Notes under the pieces: model-generated
The model's input: only the letters and a program-made list of their open reading frames with translations
The model's database searches: none
What the model was told of the DNA's origin: nothing
Position numbers and translations under genes: made by a program
NCBI GenBank assembly: GCA_016462625.1
Contig: JAEMSV010000011.1
Coordinates: forward strand, 1-59,377
Length of the DNA stretch: 59,377 nucleotides
Origin: Solirubrobacteraceae bacterium
Lineage (GTDB): Bacteria; Actinomycetota; Thermoleophilia; Solirubrobacterales; Solirubrobacteraceae
Direction: 5' to 3'
In this document: positions 16,725 through 25,373 of the stretch, piece after piece
Numbering within the stretch: position 1 is the stretch's first letter
Layout of the letters: each line of letters begins with the position of its first letter

Positions 16725-19387
16725 CAGCTGTCCGCCTTCCAGCCCTCCGCTGCCAGGCGGTCGAGGGCGCGCCAGGCGTCGCCGTCCTCGGCTTCGAGGA
16801 CCTGGGTCCGGCGTGGGAGATCTCCGACGGGGTCCGAGGTGGCGAGGCCGTACTCCGTCGGACCGACGCGCAGCGCGATCGTGCCGCGTCCGCGGGTGCC
16901 GTTGATCCAGTAGGCCTGCGAGTAGGCGCGCTTGACCGTCTTCAGGCGGCCGATGGCCGAGACCTCGGCATCCGACAGCCGCACGGCGTCGCGGATGTAG
17001 TCGAGCTCATCCGGTGACTGTCTGAGGAAGAGCTGCTGGGTTGCGTTGCGCAGCAGTGCCCGTCCGTACGGTCCGGCGAAGTCCGAGAGCTGCTGGCTGA
17101 TTGCGACGAGGAACAGGCCGAGGTGCCGGGACCGGCGTGCGATCTCGTTGACCCACTCGCCGGTCGCGCGCCGTTCGACCAGCTTCCAAGCCTCGTCGAT
17201 GACGAGCATGGAGCGGCCGGCGAACACACCGGCGTGTGCTTCGTGCAGACGCTCGGCGCCGCGGCGCTCGATCCGTGCGGTGACGTGCTCGGCCAGGACG
17301 AACAGCACGGCGGCCGACAGCTCACGCGGGACCTTGCGCGTGTCGAAGGCGACCAGCGGCGCGTCCGCCGGGACGGTCGTCTCGCGGTCGAGGAGGTACG
17401 CGTACGACCCCTCGTCGACGAACGACGCGATGCGCTCGGCCAGTGTTCGCAGGACCGACGCGACTTCCTCGGCGCCGGAGCGCGCTTCTTCCTGGGCGCG
17501 GCGACGCAGCTCCTCGCACAGCAGCCGTTCGCGCGGAACGATGCCCTCACGGGTAGCGCGCGCGTAGACGGCGCGGACCGCGACCTCGAGGAGATTGCGC
17601 TCGAGCGCGTCGAGCCCGTAGGAGTCCTCGCCTGCCCGATGGTCACCGACGAGCAGCGCATGCAGAGCGACGAGGTAGGCGACCTTCTCGATGGGAGGGT
17701 TCGCCGAGTCCTCGACGTCCCACGGGTTGACGGCGTGCTCGTCAGTCGATGCGCCGATGGTGAGGTGCCGCGCGCCAGGGACGAGCTTGCACAGGAACTC
17801 GTAGTGGCCGGCGCGGTCGAGGACGAAGGCCTGCATCCCGTGTGCGAGGAACCGCGCGATCAGGATGTTGACCAGGAACGTCTTGCCGCCGCCCGACCGC
17901 GCGTTGACGAGCAGGGTGCCGTTGTCGTGCGCCGGGTCGAACGGGTTGATCAGCGCGACCTCGCGACCGGGATCGGTGAACGCGAACGGGATCCCGCTCG
18001 GCGACCCGCAGCTCGTGCCGACGAGCGGGACGGTGTCGCCGACATGCCGGGTGACGTACTTCCGCGTCAGCCCGGCGACGTCGCGACCGAGCGGGAGCGA
18101 TGACTGCCACAGCTCGAGCTGCCGCAGCTGTCCGAGGTTCACCCGCGCGTCGCTGGTGGCCATGATCTCGCGCGATGCCTGCTCGACGGCCTCGGCCAGT
18201 TGCACCGGGTCGGGGTCCGGGCCGCGCTCGCGGATCGACTGGTAGATCGAGACCTCGAACGCGGCGGCGCGCTCATGGCCGGACAGCTCTTTGAGCAGCT
18301 CGCCGAGCTCCTCCTCTTGGGCGAGCATTTCGTAGTCCGGCGTGCGGCCGCGAAGCGCGGCGCCGCGGTTGACGCCGAACAGCCTGCGGTGCCGCGCCTT
18401 GAAGCGTGAGCGCTCTCGCAACCGGTCGAGCGCGTGGACGTGAACCGACAGCGTGAACGGTCGCGGGACCTGCATCGCGTCCAGCAGCCACCCGAACTCG
18501 GTCGCGTCCGGCAGCGTCGCGACGTAGAGCGTCTGCTCGAGGTCGCGGTCGACGCGCAGGTGGCGTTGGTCGGGCCAGTCGATCCCCGACGTGGCCACCG
18601 CTTCGCGCAGGCTTGCCGCGGCACGTGCGGCGTCCTGTGCGTCGGCGACCGCGTCGAGCTCGCCGATCACCTCCACCCCATCCTCGCGCGCCCCCGGCCG
18701 ACGCTCCGGTGTCCGGTCGGCGCTCGTCGGGTTGAAGCGACGCCAGAACAGGTCGAGGACCTCGGGTCCCGACAGCAGGTGCGTGGAAAGGTCGAGGGCT
18801 TCGAGGTCGCCGCGGATCGCGTCGGCGAGTTGCAGTGACTCGCGTGCGACGCGGCGGTGCGACGCGAGTGAGCGCTCCAGCGGCGCGGTGAGCAGCCGTC
18901 GGCGCTGGCCTGGGAGCAGCTGGCGCCAGTCCATCCGGATCCGCTGGTCGGGGAGGTACGGAAGGACGACGTAGTACGCGACGTCGACTGCTGCCTGCTC
19001 GCCGGAATGCCGCTCAAGCGATTCGCGGAGCGCTCCGTGCAGGCGTCGCAGCGCCGCCGCTCGCGCAGGTGCGTGGTCGAGTGCGTCCCACACGCGCCGC
19101 GCTTCGGCCTGGCTGTCTGTCAGCAGGGAGTCGAGACGCACCGGTGCCGCTTCAACGTAGAACTGGGCGGACTGCCCAGCCTGCAGCCGTCCGGCCAGCT
19201 GGCCGAAGGTGTGTCCGATCTGCTGGCGCTCGGCCGGAGCCATGACCAGTGGGTTCTTCGGCGCGGCGCGCAGGACGCGCACGAGCGCGCCCTCGCGCGT
19301 GACCACCAATCCTTCGCGATCGATCGCCTCGATCGGGCACAGGTCGCCGGCGTACCCGGCGGGGCGCGACGGGTTCAGACGTCCCAC
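16724..19387 (-). CDS. virB4: VirB4/TraC-family conjugation ATPase
   Basis: An 887-residue protein with the CagE/TrbE/VirB4 layout: an N-terminal domain (about 1-440) followed by the ATPase. Walker A is ARSGGGKTFLVNILI near 495, followed by FVLDRAGHYEF; Walker B is SMLVIDEAWKLVE near 729, then FLVAISQQLSDF. The length is normal. VirB4 powers assembly and transport of the type IV secretion channel and is its most conserved marker, so this gene fixes the operon as conjugative. It overlaps PrgI-like gene by 13 bp and the hydrolase gene by 1 bp. Confidence 0.9.
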   Translation of the reverse strand: MGRLNPSRPAGYAGDLCPIEAIDREGLVVTREGALVRVLRAAPKNPLVMAPAERQQIGHTFGQLAGRLQAGQSAQFYVEAAPVRLDSLLTDSQAEARRVWDALDHAPARAAALRRLHGALRESLERHSGEQAAVDVAYYVVLPYLPDQRIRMDWRQLLPGQRRRLLTAPLERSLASHRRVARESLQLADAIRGDLEALDLSTHLLSGPEVLDLFWRRFNPTSADRTPERRPGAREDGVEVIGELDAVADAQDAARAAASLREAVATSGIDWPDQRHLRVDRDLEQTLYVATLPDATEFGWLLDAMQVPRPFTLSVHVHALDRLRERSRFKARHRRLFGVNRGAALRGRTPDYEMLAQEEELGELLKELSGHERAAAFEVSIYQSIRERGPDPDPVQLAEAVEQASREIMATSDARVNLGQLRQLELWQSSLPLGRDVAGLTRKYVTRHVGDTVPLVGTSCGSPSGIPFAFTDPGREVALINPFDPAHDNGTLLVNARSGGGKTFLVNILIARFLAHGMQAFVLDRAGHYEFLCKLVPGARHLTIGASTDEHAVNPWDVEDSANPPIEKVAYLVALHALLVGDHRAGEDSYGLDALERNLLEVAVRAVYARATREGIVPRERLLCEELRRRAQEEARSGAEEVASVLRTLAERIASFVDEGSYAYLLDRETTVPADAPLVAFDTRKVPRELSAAVLFVLAEHVTARIERRGAERLHEAHAGVFAGRSMLVIDEAWKLVERRATGEWVNEIARRSRHLGLFLVAISQQLSDFAGPYGRALLRNATQQLFLRQSPDELDYIRDAVRLSDAEVSAIGRLKTVKRAYSQAYWINGTRGRGTIALRVGPTEYGLATSDPVGDLPRRTQVLEAEDGDAWRALDRLAAEGWKADS

Positions 19388-19764
19388 AACAGCCTCGCGT
19401 CATCGGTCGGGGTTTGCACACGCTCACCGGCGACCCGCTCGATCGGCTCGGCATGCAGCAGGTAGCCGGCACTTGCCGCGCCTGGGCCGGCCGGGAAGGA
19501 CCGGGGCTCGCGCCAGAATGCCCACCCGGCGCGCAGGAACGCTCCGACGGAGAACTCCATGCCCATCGCCCCGTAGGAGACCGCGACCGGTAACCCGGCC
19601 AAGAGCACCGAGACGAAGATCGTCGCCTGCGCGGGCAGTGGCGAGAGGTAGCCGCCGAACAGCGCGGCGAAGACCGCGGCGATCGTGATCTGTGACCACT
19701 GGGCGAGCGTGAACGCCCCGATGCGCAGGTGCGACTCGAGGTGCTTGTAGGTCGTGTTCCGCAT
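19375..19764 (-). CDS. PrgI/TcpE-like small membrane protein
   Basis: A 129-residue protein starting MRNTTYKHLESHLRIGAFTL at 19764. Two adjacent transmembrane helices (about 26-41 and 46-66) fit the PrgI (VirB3-like) type of Gram-positive conjugation systems, with the soluble tail ending PTDDARLLWDV. It sits directly before virB4, the normal VirB3 position. The ATG overlaps the stop of the VirB6-like gene. Family identity is by size, topology and position rather than strong motif. Confidence 0.65.
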   Translation of the reverse strand: MRNTTYKHLESHLRIGAFTLAQWSQITIAAVFAALFGGYLSPLPAQATIFVSVLLAGLPVAVSYGAMGMEFSVGAFLRAGWAFWREPRSFPAGPGAASAGYLLHAEPIERVAGERVQTPTDDARLLWDV

Positions 19765-20828
19765 CACGCCCCCGCCCCGGTCGCGGCAGAAGCTCCGAAC
19801 CGACCCGAGACGCCTTCGGCGCCCTGGCTGCCTCCGGCGCGAAGGGCCGACCGTCCGTAGACCATCCCGCGCATCGCGGCACCGCCCGCAGACGGCATGA
19901 GCCCGCTGAGCATCGCCTGCCGGGCCAGCAGCTGCGGCGCCTTGAACGACACGTACAGCGCGGCGACCGCGATCCACGGCTCGACGATGCGCTGTCCAAA
20001 CGAGCCGCCCGCCGTGAAGGCAGATGCACCGATGACGGCGAAGAGCGCGAAGCACAGCGCCCACACCACCGGCCAGAGCAGCACGCCGATGAACGACTGG
20101 AACACTGTGCGCGCCAGCCACGAGGTCTCAGGCAGCGGCCACAGCGCGATCGCCAGCGGCCACGCCACGAACAGCAAGGCCAGGATCGTCGAGAGCACGA
20201 TCTTCGTGACGACCAGGATCAAGAAGATGATCACTGCGACGACCGCGGCGATCGTGCCGACGCCGAGCGGGACGAACTGCGCCACGGTCGCACCAGCGAG
20301 GACCTTGGTGAGGCCCGACCCGACGGTTGGGTCATGCACGATCCCGTAGGTCAGGTAGTTGGCTGCGGTGGTCAGCCCGCCGAAGACCTGTGGGTAGATC
20401 GCGAGCGCACCGGCAGCGAGAGCGCCGCGAGTCAGGGACTCAACGGCTTCGTACGAGCCGGCCGAGGTGAAGCCGGAGGCGTAGTAGCGGACCGCAGACA
20501 CGGTAAACACGAGCGCGAACAGCGCCCAGGCGGCGACGTCGATGTTCGCCCTGAGTCGATTGAGGTCCCCGTATGCCGATGCGTCGCTGTAGATCGGAGC
20601 GGCGAGCAACCATTCGATAGTCGCCTGTGTCACGTTCGCCTGGATCCCGAAGAACGTCTTGAAGAAGAACTCGAAGACCTTCTCGATCAGATCCGTGGGA
20701 TCCGGGAGGCCGAGGTCGAACGGCGCATCGAGAGCAACAGGAGGCGCGGCAGCGTCAGCTGCCGACGGCTCGACGAGCACGACACAGGCCACCACGATCG
20801 TGACCGAGACCGCCTTCCGTCTCGTCAT
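19764..20828 (-). CDS. VirB6/TrbL-like polytopic channel protein
   Basis: A 354-residue protein with a signal-peptide-like N-terminus (VTIVVACVVLVEPSAADAAA) and about six further hydrophobic segments, including LFALVFTVSAVRYYASG, AAVVAVIIFLILVVTKIVLS and LWPVVWALCFALFAVIGAS. A long amphipathic region (DLIEKVFEFFFKTFFGIQAN) precedes the core. The topology, the basic Gly/Ala-rich C-tail (GGSQGAEGVSGRFGA) and the position between the VirB2-like and VirB3-like genes fit VirB6/TrbL inner-membrane channel proteins. Confidence 0.7.
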   Translation of the reverse strand: MTRRKAVSVTIVVACVVLVEPSAADAAAPPVALDAPFDLGLPDPTDLIEKVFEFFFKTFFGIQANVTQATIEWLLAAPIYSDASAYGDLNRLRANIDVAAWALFALVFTVSAVRYYASGFTSAGSYEAVESLTRGALAAGALAIYPQVFGGLTTAANYLTYGIVHDPTVGSGLTKVLAGATVAQFVPLGVGTIAAVVAVIIFLILVVTKIVLSTILALLFVAWPLAIALWPLPETSWLARTVFQSFIGVLLWPVVWALCFALFAVIGASAFTAGGSFGQRIVEPWIAVAALYVSFKAPQLLARQAMLSGLMPSAGGAAMRGMVYGRSALRAGGSQGAEGVSGRFGASAATGAGA

Positions 20829-21169
20829 GCCGCGATCGGCTTCGACAGGAGGACGATGCCGACACCGAGCGCCACGAAGCCCAGTACGCGTCCCGCCCTC
20901 TGGTCACCGACCTGGAACAGCAGTCCGCCCCAGATCAGCCCCAGCACGGAGAACGCTGCGCCGATCGGGATCGTGTAGTCGGCGAGACGATTGATGAAGT
21001 CGACAAAGCGCGAGAATCCCCCTGCGCTCCCCGACCGCCCGCCGGCCGCGCTCTGCAGCGCGGCGCCAGCTGGGTCCGCTGCAATCGCCGCGATCAACAG
21101 GACGGCGATCACGGCGGCCGCCAGGACGACGAGGCGCAGGGCATCGCGGGGCTTCGGGTCAAAGGCCAT
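20825..21169 (-). CDS. VirB2/TrbC-like pilin or small channel subunit
   Basis: A 114-residue protein: an N-terminal signal/TM segment (LRLVVLAAAVIAVLLIAAIA) ending near DPAGAA, a Gly/Ser linker, and two more helices (YTIPIGAAFSVLGLIWGGLL and GRVLGFVALGVGIVLL). Size and three-helix layout match VirB2/TrbC pilin precursors. It overlaps the VirB6-like gene by 4 bp. If the signal is cleaved, a mature two-helix peptide of about 75 residues would remain. Confidence 0.65.
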   Translation of the reverse strand: MAFDPKPRDALRLVVLAAAVIAVLLIAAIAADPAGAALQSAAGGRSGSAGGFSRFVDFINRLADYTIPIGAAFSVLGLIWGGLLFQVGDQRAGRVLGFVALGVGIVLLSKPIAA

Positions 21170-21183
21170 GACTCAACGGCTCC

Positions 21184-21684
21184 TCACATGAACTCGGGCG
21201 GTGAGCCCGCGGGCACGCGGGCAGGGACGGGGGGCTTCGGTGGGCCGGGCTTCGGCGCCGGCGGCGGCTCGGGTGCAGCGCGCGCGGCCGGTGCGGGTCG
21301 CTCCTCCGGCGCCCCGGGGACGGGCGAGGGCGCTAGAGGGCGTTCAGCCCCGGGACGGAACTTGGCCGCACGCTGTGGGTGACGCGAAGTTCTCATGCGA
21401 GGTCGCTCCTTCCGTGATCGCTCCTTGCGCTGAGCCGCCCGTGCGGACACAGAGGCGGTCTCGGACCGGCGACCTGTGCTGGGGGCGCGGTGTCTGCGGG
21501 TTGGGTGACGGTCGATCACCGTCGCCTTCCGGTCATGCTCCGCAGGCTCCGTCGCGCCCCCTCCACGTCCGCTCACTCCGAGAACGCCAAGGACACCGGC
21601 TGCGATAGCCGCCACGAGCGCAGCTAGGACACGCGGGCTCGGAGCGCTGACTCGGACACCGCTCAGCCGCCGCCTGCGTCCCAT
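21184..21684 (-). CDS. Pro-rich membrane-anchored protein heading the transfer operon
   Basis: A 166-residue protein beginning MGRRRRLSGVRVSAPSPRVL, with one transmembrane helix (about 19-39, AALVAAIAAGVLGVLGV). A basic region is followed by a Pro/Ala-rich tail of over 50 residues ending PAGSPPEFM. It is low complexity apart from the helix. It lies 14 bp upstream of the VirB2-like gene and so is the likely first gene of the operon; the true start could be an in-frame upstream ATG at 21804. It may span the cell wall, as Pro-rich linkers do. Confidence 0.5.
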   Translation of the reverse strand: MGRRRRLSGVRVSAPSPRVLAALVAAIAAGVLGVLGVSGRGGGATEPAEHDRKATVIDRHPTRRHRAPSTGRRSETASVSARAAQRKERSRKERPRMRTSRHPQRAAKFRPGAERPLAPSPVPGAPEERPAPAARAAPEPPPAPKPGPPKPPVPARVPAGSPPEFM

Positions 21685-21940
21685 TGAAGATGGGTCCGCC
21701 GCATGTCCGTCGCCGCAGGTCTCTGGTGGCCTCTCGAAGATGTTGGTCCGCGGAGCCTTGAACGCGTGCGTGCCCGCGTCGGTCAGATGTGGGGCAGTCG
21801 GCATCGCCCCTCAGAGGGGCGAGTCGGCCTGCTGGCCCCAACGCGGCAATCGCTGTGCGGCCTCACAGCGACGGGAGCGACCAGGTCGCGGTTCCCGGCG
21901 TCGGTTAGGCGACCATCCCCGCGACTCACCGAGTGACCAG

Positions 21941-22909
21941 CTACACGTCGTCGACCGAGTCTCTCAGTGCGTTGCCAGGCTGGTGCACCGCGAAGAGGAC
22001 AGTCGCATCAGGCGAACGCTGCAGCGCGACGTAGACCCCGCGCACCTGCGAGAAGCGAGCGGCCTTCATGATCACTTGCAGGCCAAGGGGCAGCTGAGAC
22101 GCAGGGACGTTCCAACCCTCGTGGTCCGTCAGGGGCAACTCCGGCCACGACGCGACCAACAACTCGACTGCCGCCGCCAGGAACGCAAAGGCCTGCGCTG
22201 CGCGAACGCGCGTCCCGTAGCCCAAGACTCGGCCGTGGAGAACGCCGTGTCGGCTCTGGTTGTCCGCGAGCGTGGTTGTCTTGACCCCCTCGGTCATCAA
22301 CTCGCGAGCCGTCAAGAAGAATGCGTCGTCGACTGTCGTCATCGCCTTTGTCGCGCGCACGATGTCGACGAATTGAGCGACCGACTCCTCGCCTTCCGAT
22401 GACTTAAGTAGCCGTCGACTGAAGACGTTCGCGTATCCGGGCCCGGCCGTCTCTGCACGGTCTTGAAACAGGCCATCAATCTGTGAGTAGACAAGTAGGA
22501 CCGCTTCCTCGTACATCCCCTCGTCGAGGCGCTGGCTGGCGCGCAGCAAGAGCTCTTCGCGGCGGTAGCCGATCTCGCGCATCTCAGGTGGGTAGAGATA
22601 CGGAACGACCGCGCAGATGGCGGTGCGCATGTCGGAGTCGCACCAGGCTTCCTCAAGCGCAAGCGACGCCGAGTCAACATCCGCAACGACCATGGCGGCA
22701 TTCCGGTGCGCTTCGGGTGCGAGCATCACGCCGTAGCTGCTGATGGCCCAACCAGAGTTGCAAAGCGGCTTCAGCGCATGAAACGTCGCCGCGATCTCGG
22801 TCAGCTCGCGAAAGTACGCGGTCGCGACGGTCGCGACCGTTCCGACCCCTTTCGCTAATCGTTCGAGCACTTCTCGCACGGATGCCACTCGCTCAGTATC
22901 GCCCGACAA
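21941..22909 (-). CDS. Unknown protein with HEPN-like RHGVLH motif
   Basis: A 322-residue helical protein. Near the C-terminal third is TLADNQSRHGVLHGRVLGYG with R220-x4-H225. This N-x-R-x4-HG form is characteristic of HEPN-fold ribonuclease-like proteins found in abortive-infection and toxin contexts. The remainder (for example RREELLLRASQRLDEGMYEE) is helical and featureless. It stands alone between the transfer operon and the MinD-like cluster, same strand, 31 bp or more from any neighbour. It could be a defence or entry-exclusion cargo gene of the element; I do not recognise the exact family. Confidence 0.5.
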   Translation of the reverse strand: MSGDTERVASVREVLERLAKGVGTVATVATAYFRELTEIAATFHALKPLCNSGWAISSYGVMLAPEAHRNAAMVVADVDSASLALEEAWCDSDMRTAICAVVPYLYPPEMREIGYRREELLLRASQRLDEGMYEEAVLLVYSQIDGLFQDRAETAGPGYANVFSRRLLKSSEGEESVAQFVDIVRATKAMTTVDDAFFLTARELMTEGVKTTTLADNQSRHGVLHGRVLGYGTRVRAAQAFAFLAAAVELLVASWPELPLTDHEGWNVPASQLPLGLQVIMKAARFSQVRGVYVALQRSPDATVLFAVHQPGNALRDSVDDV

Positions 22910-23014
22910 GCAGCACCGATGCCGATTGGACGTGTCGCCTGTTACGCGTGCGTCACGACATCGGGCCGCACTAGGCGCGCGTGATCGATCGGTGCTGCCC
23001 GCACCCTGGCCACG

Positions 23015-23176
23015 TCACGCGGTGTGGCGTCCACCCACACCCTCCACAGACCCGGTGCCGCGCGTCACCTGCGTGGGCGGCAACTGCTGTGCAAGCCACG
23101 CCTTTCGCTGCTGCTCCCGCATGTGCCGGTCCACCGCGTCCGCGGCGACCAGGGTGAGAAACGCCTTGATGAACAT
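23015..23176 (-). CDS. 53-aa small protein
   Basis: A short gene with a strong ribosome-binding site (GGAGG five bases before ATG at 23176). It starts MFIKAFLTLVAADAVDRHMR, an amphipathic/hydrophobic helix, then a Gln-rich stretch REQQRKAWLAQQLPPTQ and a short glycine-rich end. It lies 14 bp after the stop of the 23191-23517 gene and is probably the last gene of the same operon. No family is recognised. The ribosome-binding site and operon fit are what support it. Confidence 0.5.
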   Translation of the reverse strand: MFIKAFLTLVAADAVDRHMREQQRKAWLAQQLPPTQVTRGTGSVEGVGGRHTA

Positions 23177-23190
23177 CGAGTCCTCCGATC

Positions 23191-23517
23191 TCAACTTCGA
23201 CGACTGCGCCTCACGGCGCGTCGAGCGTTGCGAAGCGCCCGTGCGGTCCTGCGGTTCGCACGCTCGACCGTCCGTAGGCGCGCGCGTGTGCGCGCGAGGG
23301 TCTTAGCCGTTCGTCGTGACTCGGCCTGAGCCAGCCGCGCATCTGCCCTTGCCGAGATGAGAACGACCGCAGCTGCGCTGCGCGGTTCGATCGCCCGCGC
23401 TCTGCTGGCGTCGCCATCCGCAGAGAGAGCGCCGAGCAGAAACGCGCCGGTCACAAGAAGCGCCAAGGCGAGCATGCGCGCTCCGACTACGCGAGGTTGC
23501 TCACGAACCACGCGCAT
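23191..23517 (-). CDS. Arg-rich coiled-coil protein with one N-terminal membrane helix
   Basis: A 108-residue protein from ATG 23517, which overlaps the MinD-like gene stop by 4 bp. A single transmembrane helix at about 13-31 (ARMLALALLVTGAFLLGALS) is followed by a strongly basic, Ala/Arg-rich helical region (ARTRARLRTVERANRRTARA) to the end. It resembles a FtsL-type or short coiled-coil linker topology. Coupling to the ATPase gene suggests it acts with it, perhaps as membrane receptor. Function unknown. Confidence 0.5.
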   Translation of the reverse strand: MRVVREQPRVVGARMLALALLVTGAFLLGALSADGDASRARAIEPRSAAAVVLISARADARLAQAESRRTAKTLARTRARLRTVERANRRTARALRNARRAVRRSRRS

Positions 23518-24437
23518 CACAGCAGCTGCTCCCCGACTCCGAGCCCGAGCCGCTTGATCGCCACTCGCGTCGGCCGCTCGAGCGCCCCAAGCGTATAGCG
23601 CCCACAGTCGAGCATCGAGGCGAGCTGGTTGTCGAGCGGGATCGTCACGGAGCGGTGCAGCTGCTCGGCTCGGAACCGCTGCTCGACCACGGAGACGTCC
23701 GCGCCGCGCAGGATCGACTTGTTCACCACGACCGTCGTTCGCTCGTGCTTGAGGTGTCCGAGGGCGTCGAGCACGACCGACGACGTCACCCACTCGGGCG
23801 TCGTCACGAGCACGACCTGGTCGGCCCGCTCGACGGCAAAGCGCGCGAGCGGACCGGCGACGCCGGTACCGAGATCCAGCAAGACGACCTCGTAGAAGCA
23901 GGAGAGGAACGCGACGAGCTCGCCGTAGCGCTCGGGGCCGAGGCTGGCGGTGAGCTCGGCGTCGCGTGGAGCAGCCAGGACATGCAGGCCGCTGGGTTGC
24001 CTGGAGACGTAGGCGTTCAGTTCAGCCGCGGTCCGGATCCGATCGGCGTCCTCGAGCAGATCGGCCAGTGACCGGTCGGCGAGTCGCTCGGGCGTGCCAA
24101 GACGCGCGAGCGTGCCGAAGTCGGGGTTCGCGTCGACAGCGACGACGCGGAGCTTTAGATGGCTCGACAACAGGTCGCCGACGACGAATGTCGCAGTTGT
24201 CTTCCCAACCCCGCCCTTGGGGCTGATGAGCGCCACTGTGTTCGGGCGGGTGACGCCCGGGAGCCCGTGGAGCCGCGCTTCGACGTCGGCATCTTCCCTC
24301 TCGCCTCGCGAGATCAGCGCCTCGCGCAAGCGGAGCCCGAGCGACGTTCGGGTCCCGTTCGAGGTGCGCCGACCGTCGACGACAGGGCCGGGATGGATGT
24401 CGCGCCGGCGGAGTGGGGTCTCGACAGGCGCGGTCAT
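23517..24437 (-). CDS. MinD/ParA-like ATPase
   Basis: A 306-residue protein with a deviant Walker A, VALISPKGGVGKTTATFVVG (Lys at start and in GKT), at about 68-87, a switch-I strand VVAVDANPDFGTL and Walker B VVLLDLGTGVAGP. The C-terminal helix (ATRVAIKRLGLGVGEQLL-like) could be amphipathic as in MinD. Such ATPases position plasmids or membrane complexes. It is downstream of the LysM gene (4-bp overlap) and upstream of a membrane-anchored coiled-coil gene, forming a three- or four-gene set distinct from the ParA at 30,237. Confidence 0.8.
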   Translation of the reverse strand: MTAPVETPLRRRDIHPGPVVDGRRTSNGTRTSLGLRLREALISRGEREDADVEARLHGLPGVTRPNTVALISPKGGVGKTTATFVVGDLLSSHLKLRVVAVDANPDFGTLARLGTPERLADRSLADLLEDADRIRTAAELNAYVSRQPSGLHVLAAPRDAELTASLGPERYGELVAFLSCFYEVVLLDLGTGVAGPLARFAVERADQVVLVTTPEWVTSSVVLDALGHLKHERTTVVVNKSILRGADVSVVEQRFRAEQLHRSVTIPLDNQLASMLDCGRYTLGALERPTRVAIKRLGLGVGEQLL

Positions 24438-25363
24438 CGGAGATCGAGGCGCGTGCCGACGTGCAGGAGGTCTGGGCTGCCGGTGCCGATGCGGTCGGCA
24501 TTCAGCTGCCAGAGCCGCTGGACCTCACGCGCGATCTGCGCCGGGGAGGCGTCCGCTCCGACCAGCGCGGCCGCAATCGCCCACAGCGACTCGCCCGAGC
24601 GGACGACGTGACTCGCGCCGGAGACGGAGATACGCGCGGGTGCCGGAGCGGATGTTGCTGCGACGGGCACCATGGTGGTCGGCGTGACGGGCCTAGCCGC
24701 TGGAGCGGTGCTGTTGGCACGAGTAGTGCGCGGCTTCGTGTCGGGAGAGCGTTCGCGGCGCGTGCTTGAACGCTTCGTCGTTTCACGCTTCGCAGAGGAC
24801 GCTTCCACCGGGCTTTCCGCGGCAGCGGACGAGCTCGTAGCGGCAGCCGGCGGGGTCGACTGCGGTGCGGGAGCTGGCGCAGGCGCTGCGGTCGGCGGGG
24901 CCGGAGCAGGACTTGGTGGCGCGGCCGGCGGCGGAGCTACCGCGTCTCCCGCGTCCACTTCCGGCTCCGGGGTGTCCACGGCCGGCGCGGCGTCGACGGG
25001 CGCACTGTCGTCGGGCGTCGCTGCCGGAGTGGCAGCAGGAGGTGCTTCCTCGGGAAGCGCGGCGTCGTCGCCTCCCGGATCGAAGTCAGTGCTTGCTGCG
25101 CGGTCGCCCGTGCCGGACTCTGAGACTGCCGCGGCGCCCTCGTTGGTGCGATCGGCTTCCGCGGCGAACGCGGTTGCCGGGGGCACGGCGGTCGACGCCG
25201 CCAGCACCCCGGCGAGGACCGCTGCCTGCGCGGACGCCGGCACGAGCGGCCTGACCTCGAGGCAACCATGGAGCCGACGCTCGACACAGATCGGGCACGA
25301 CGCGTGGAAAGGCAGGCCGTCGTGAGCGGCTCCGGCGCAGAGGTGCTCGTTCAGGGAGTTCAT
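24434..25363 (-). CDS. LysM-domain protein with Ala/Pro-rich linker
   Basis: A 309-residue protein. The N-terminal HLCAGAAHDGLPFHASCPIC contains three Cys and three His and may bind metal; a hydrophobic stretch (about 40-68, SAQAAVLAGVLAASTAVPPA) may insert in membrane. A long Ala/Pro/Ser linker (70-235) leads to a C-terminal LysM (HVVRSGESLWAIAAALVG ... LLHVGTRLDL), which binds peptidoglycan. FimV/TadL-like polar-landmark proteins use similar layouts; with the neighbouring MinD-like ATPase a localisation role is plausible inference. Confidence 0.65.
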   Translation of the reverse strand: MNSLNEHLCAGAAHDGLPFHASCPICVERRLHGCLEVRPLVPASAQAAVLAGVLAASTAVPPATAFAAEADRTNEGAAAVSESGTGDRAASTDFDPGGDDAALPEEAPPAATPAATPDDSAPVDAAPAVDTPEPEVDAGDAVAPPPAAPPSPAPAPPTAAPAPAPAPQSTPPAAATSSSAAAESPVEASSAKRETTKRSSTRRERSPDTKPRTTRANSTAPAARPVTPTTMVPVAATSAPAPARISVSGASHVVRSGESLWAIAAALVGADASPAQIAREVQRLWQLNADRIGTGSPDLLHVGTRLDLR

Positions 25364-25373
25364 GCGCGTCCTT

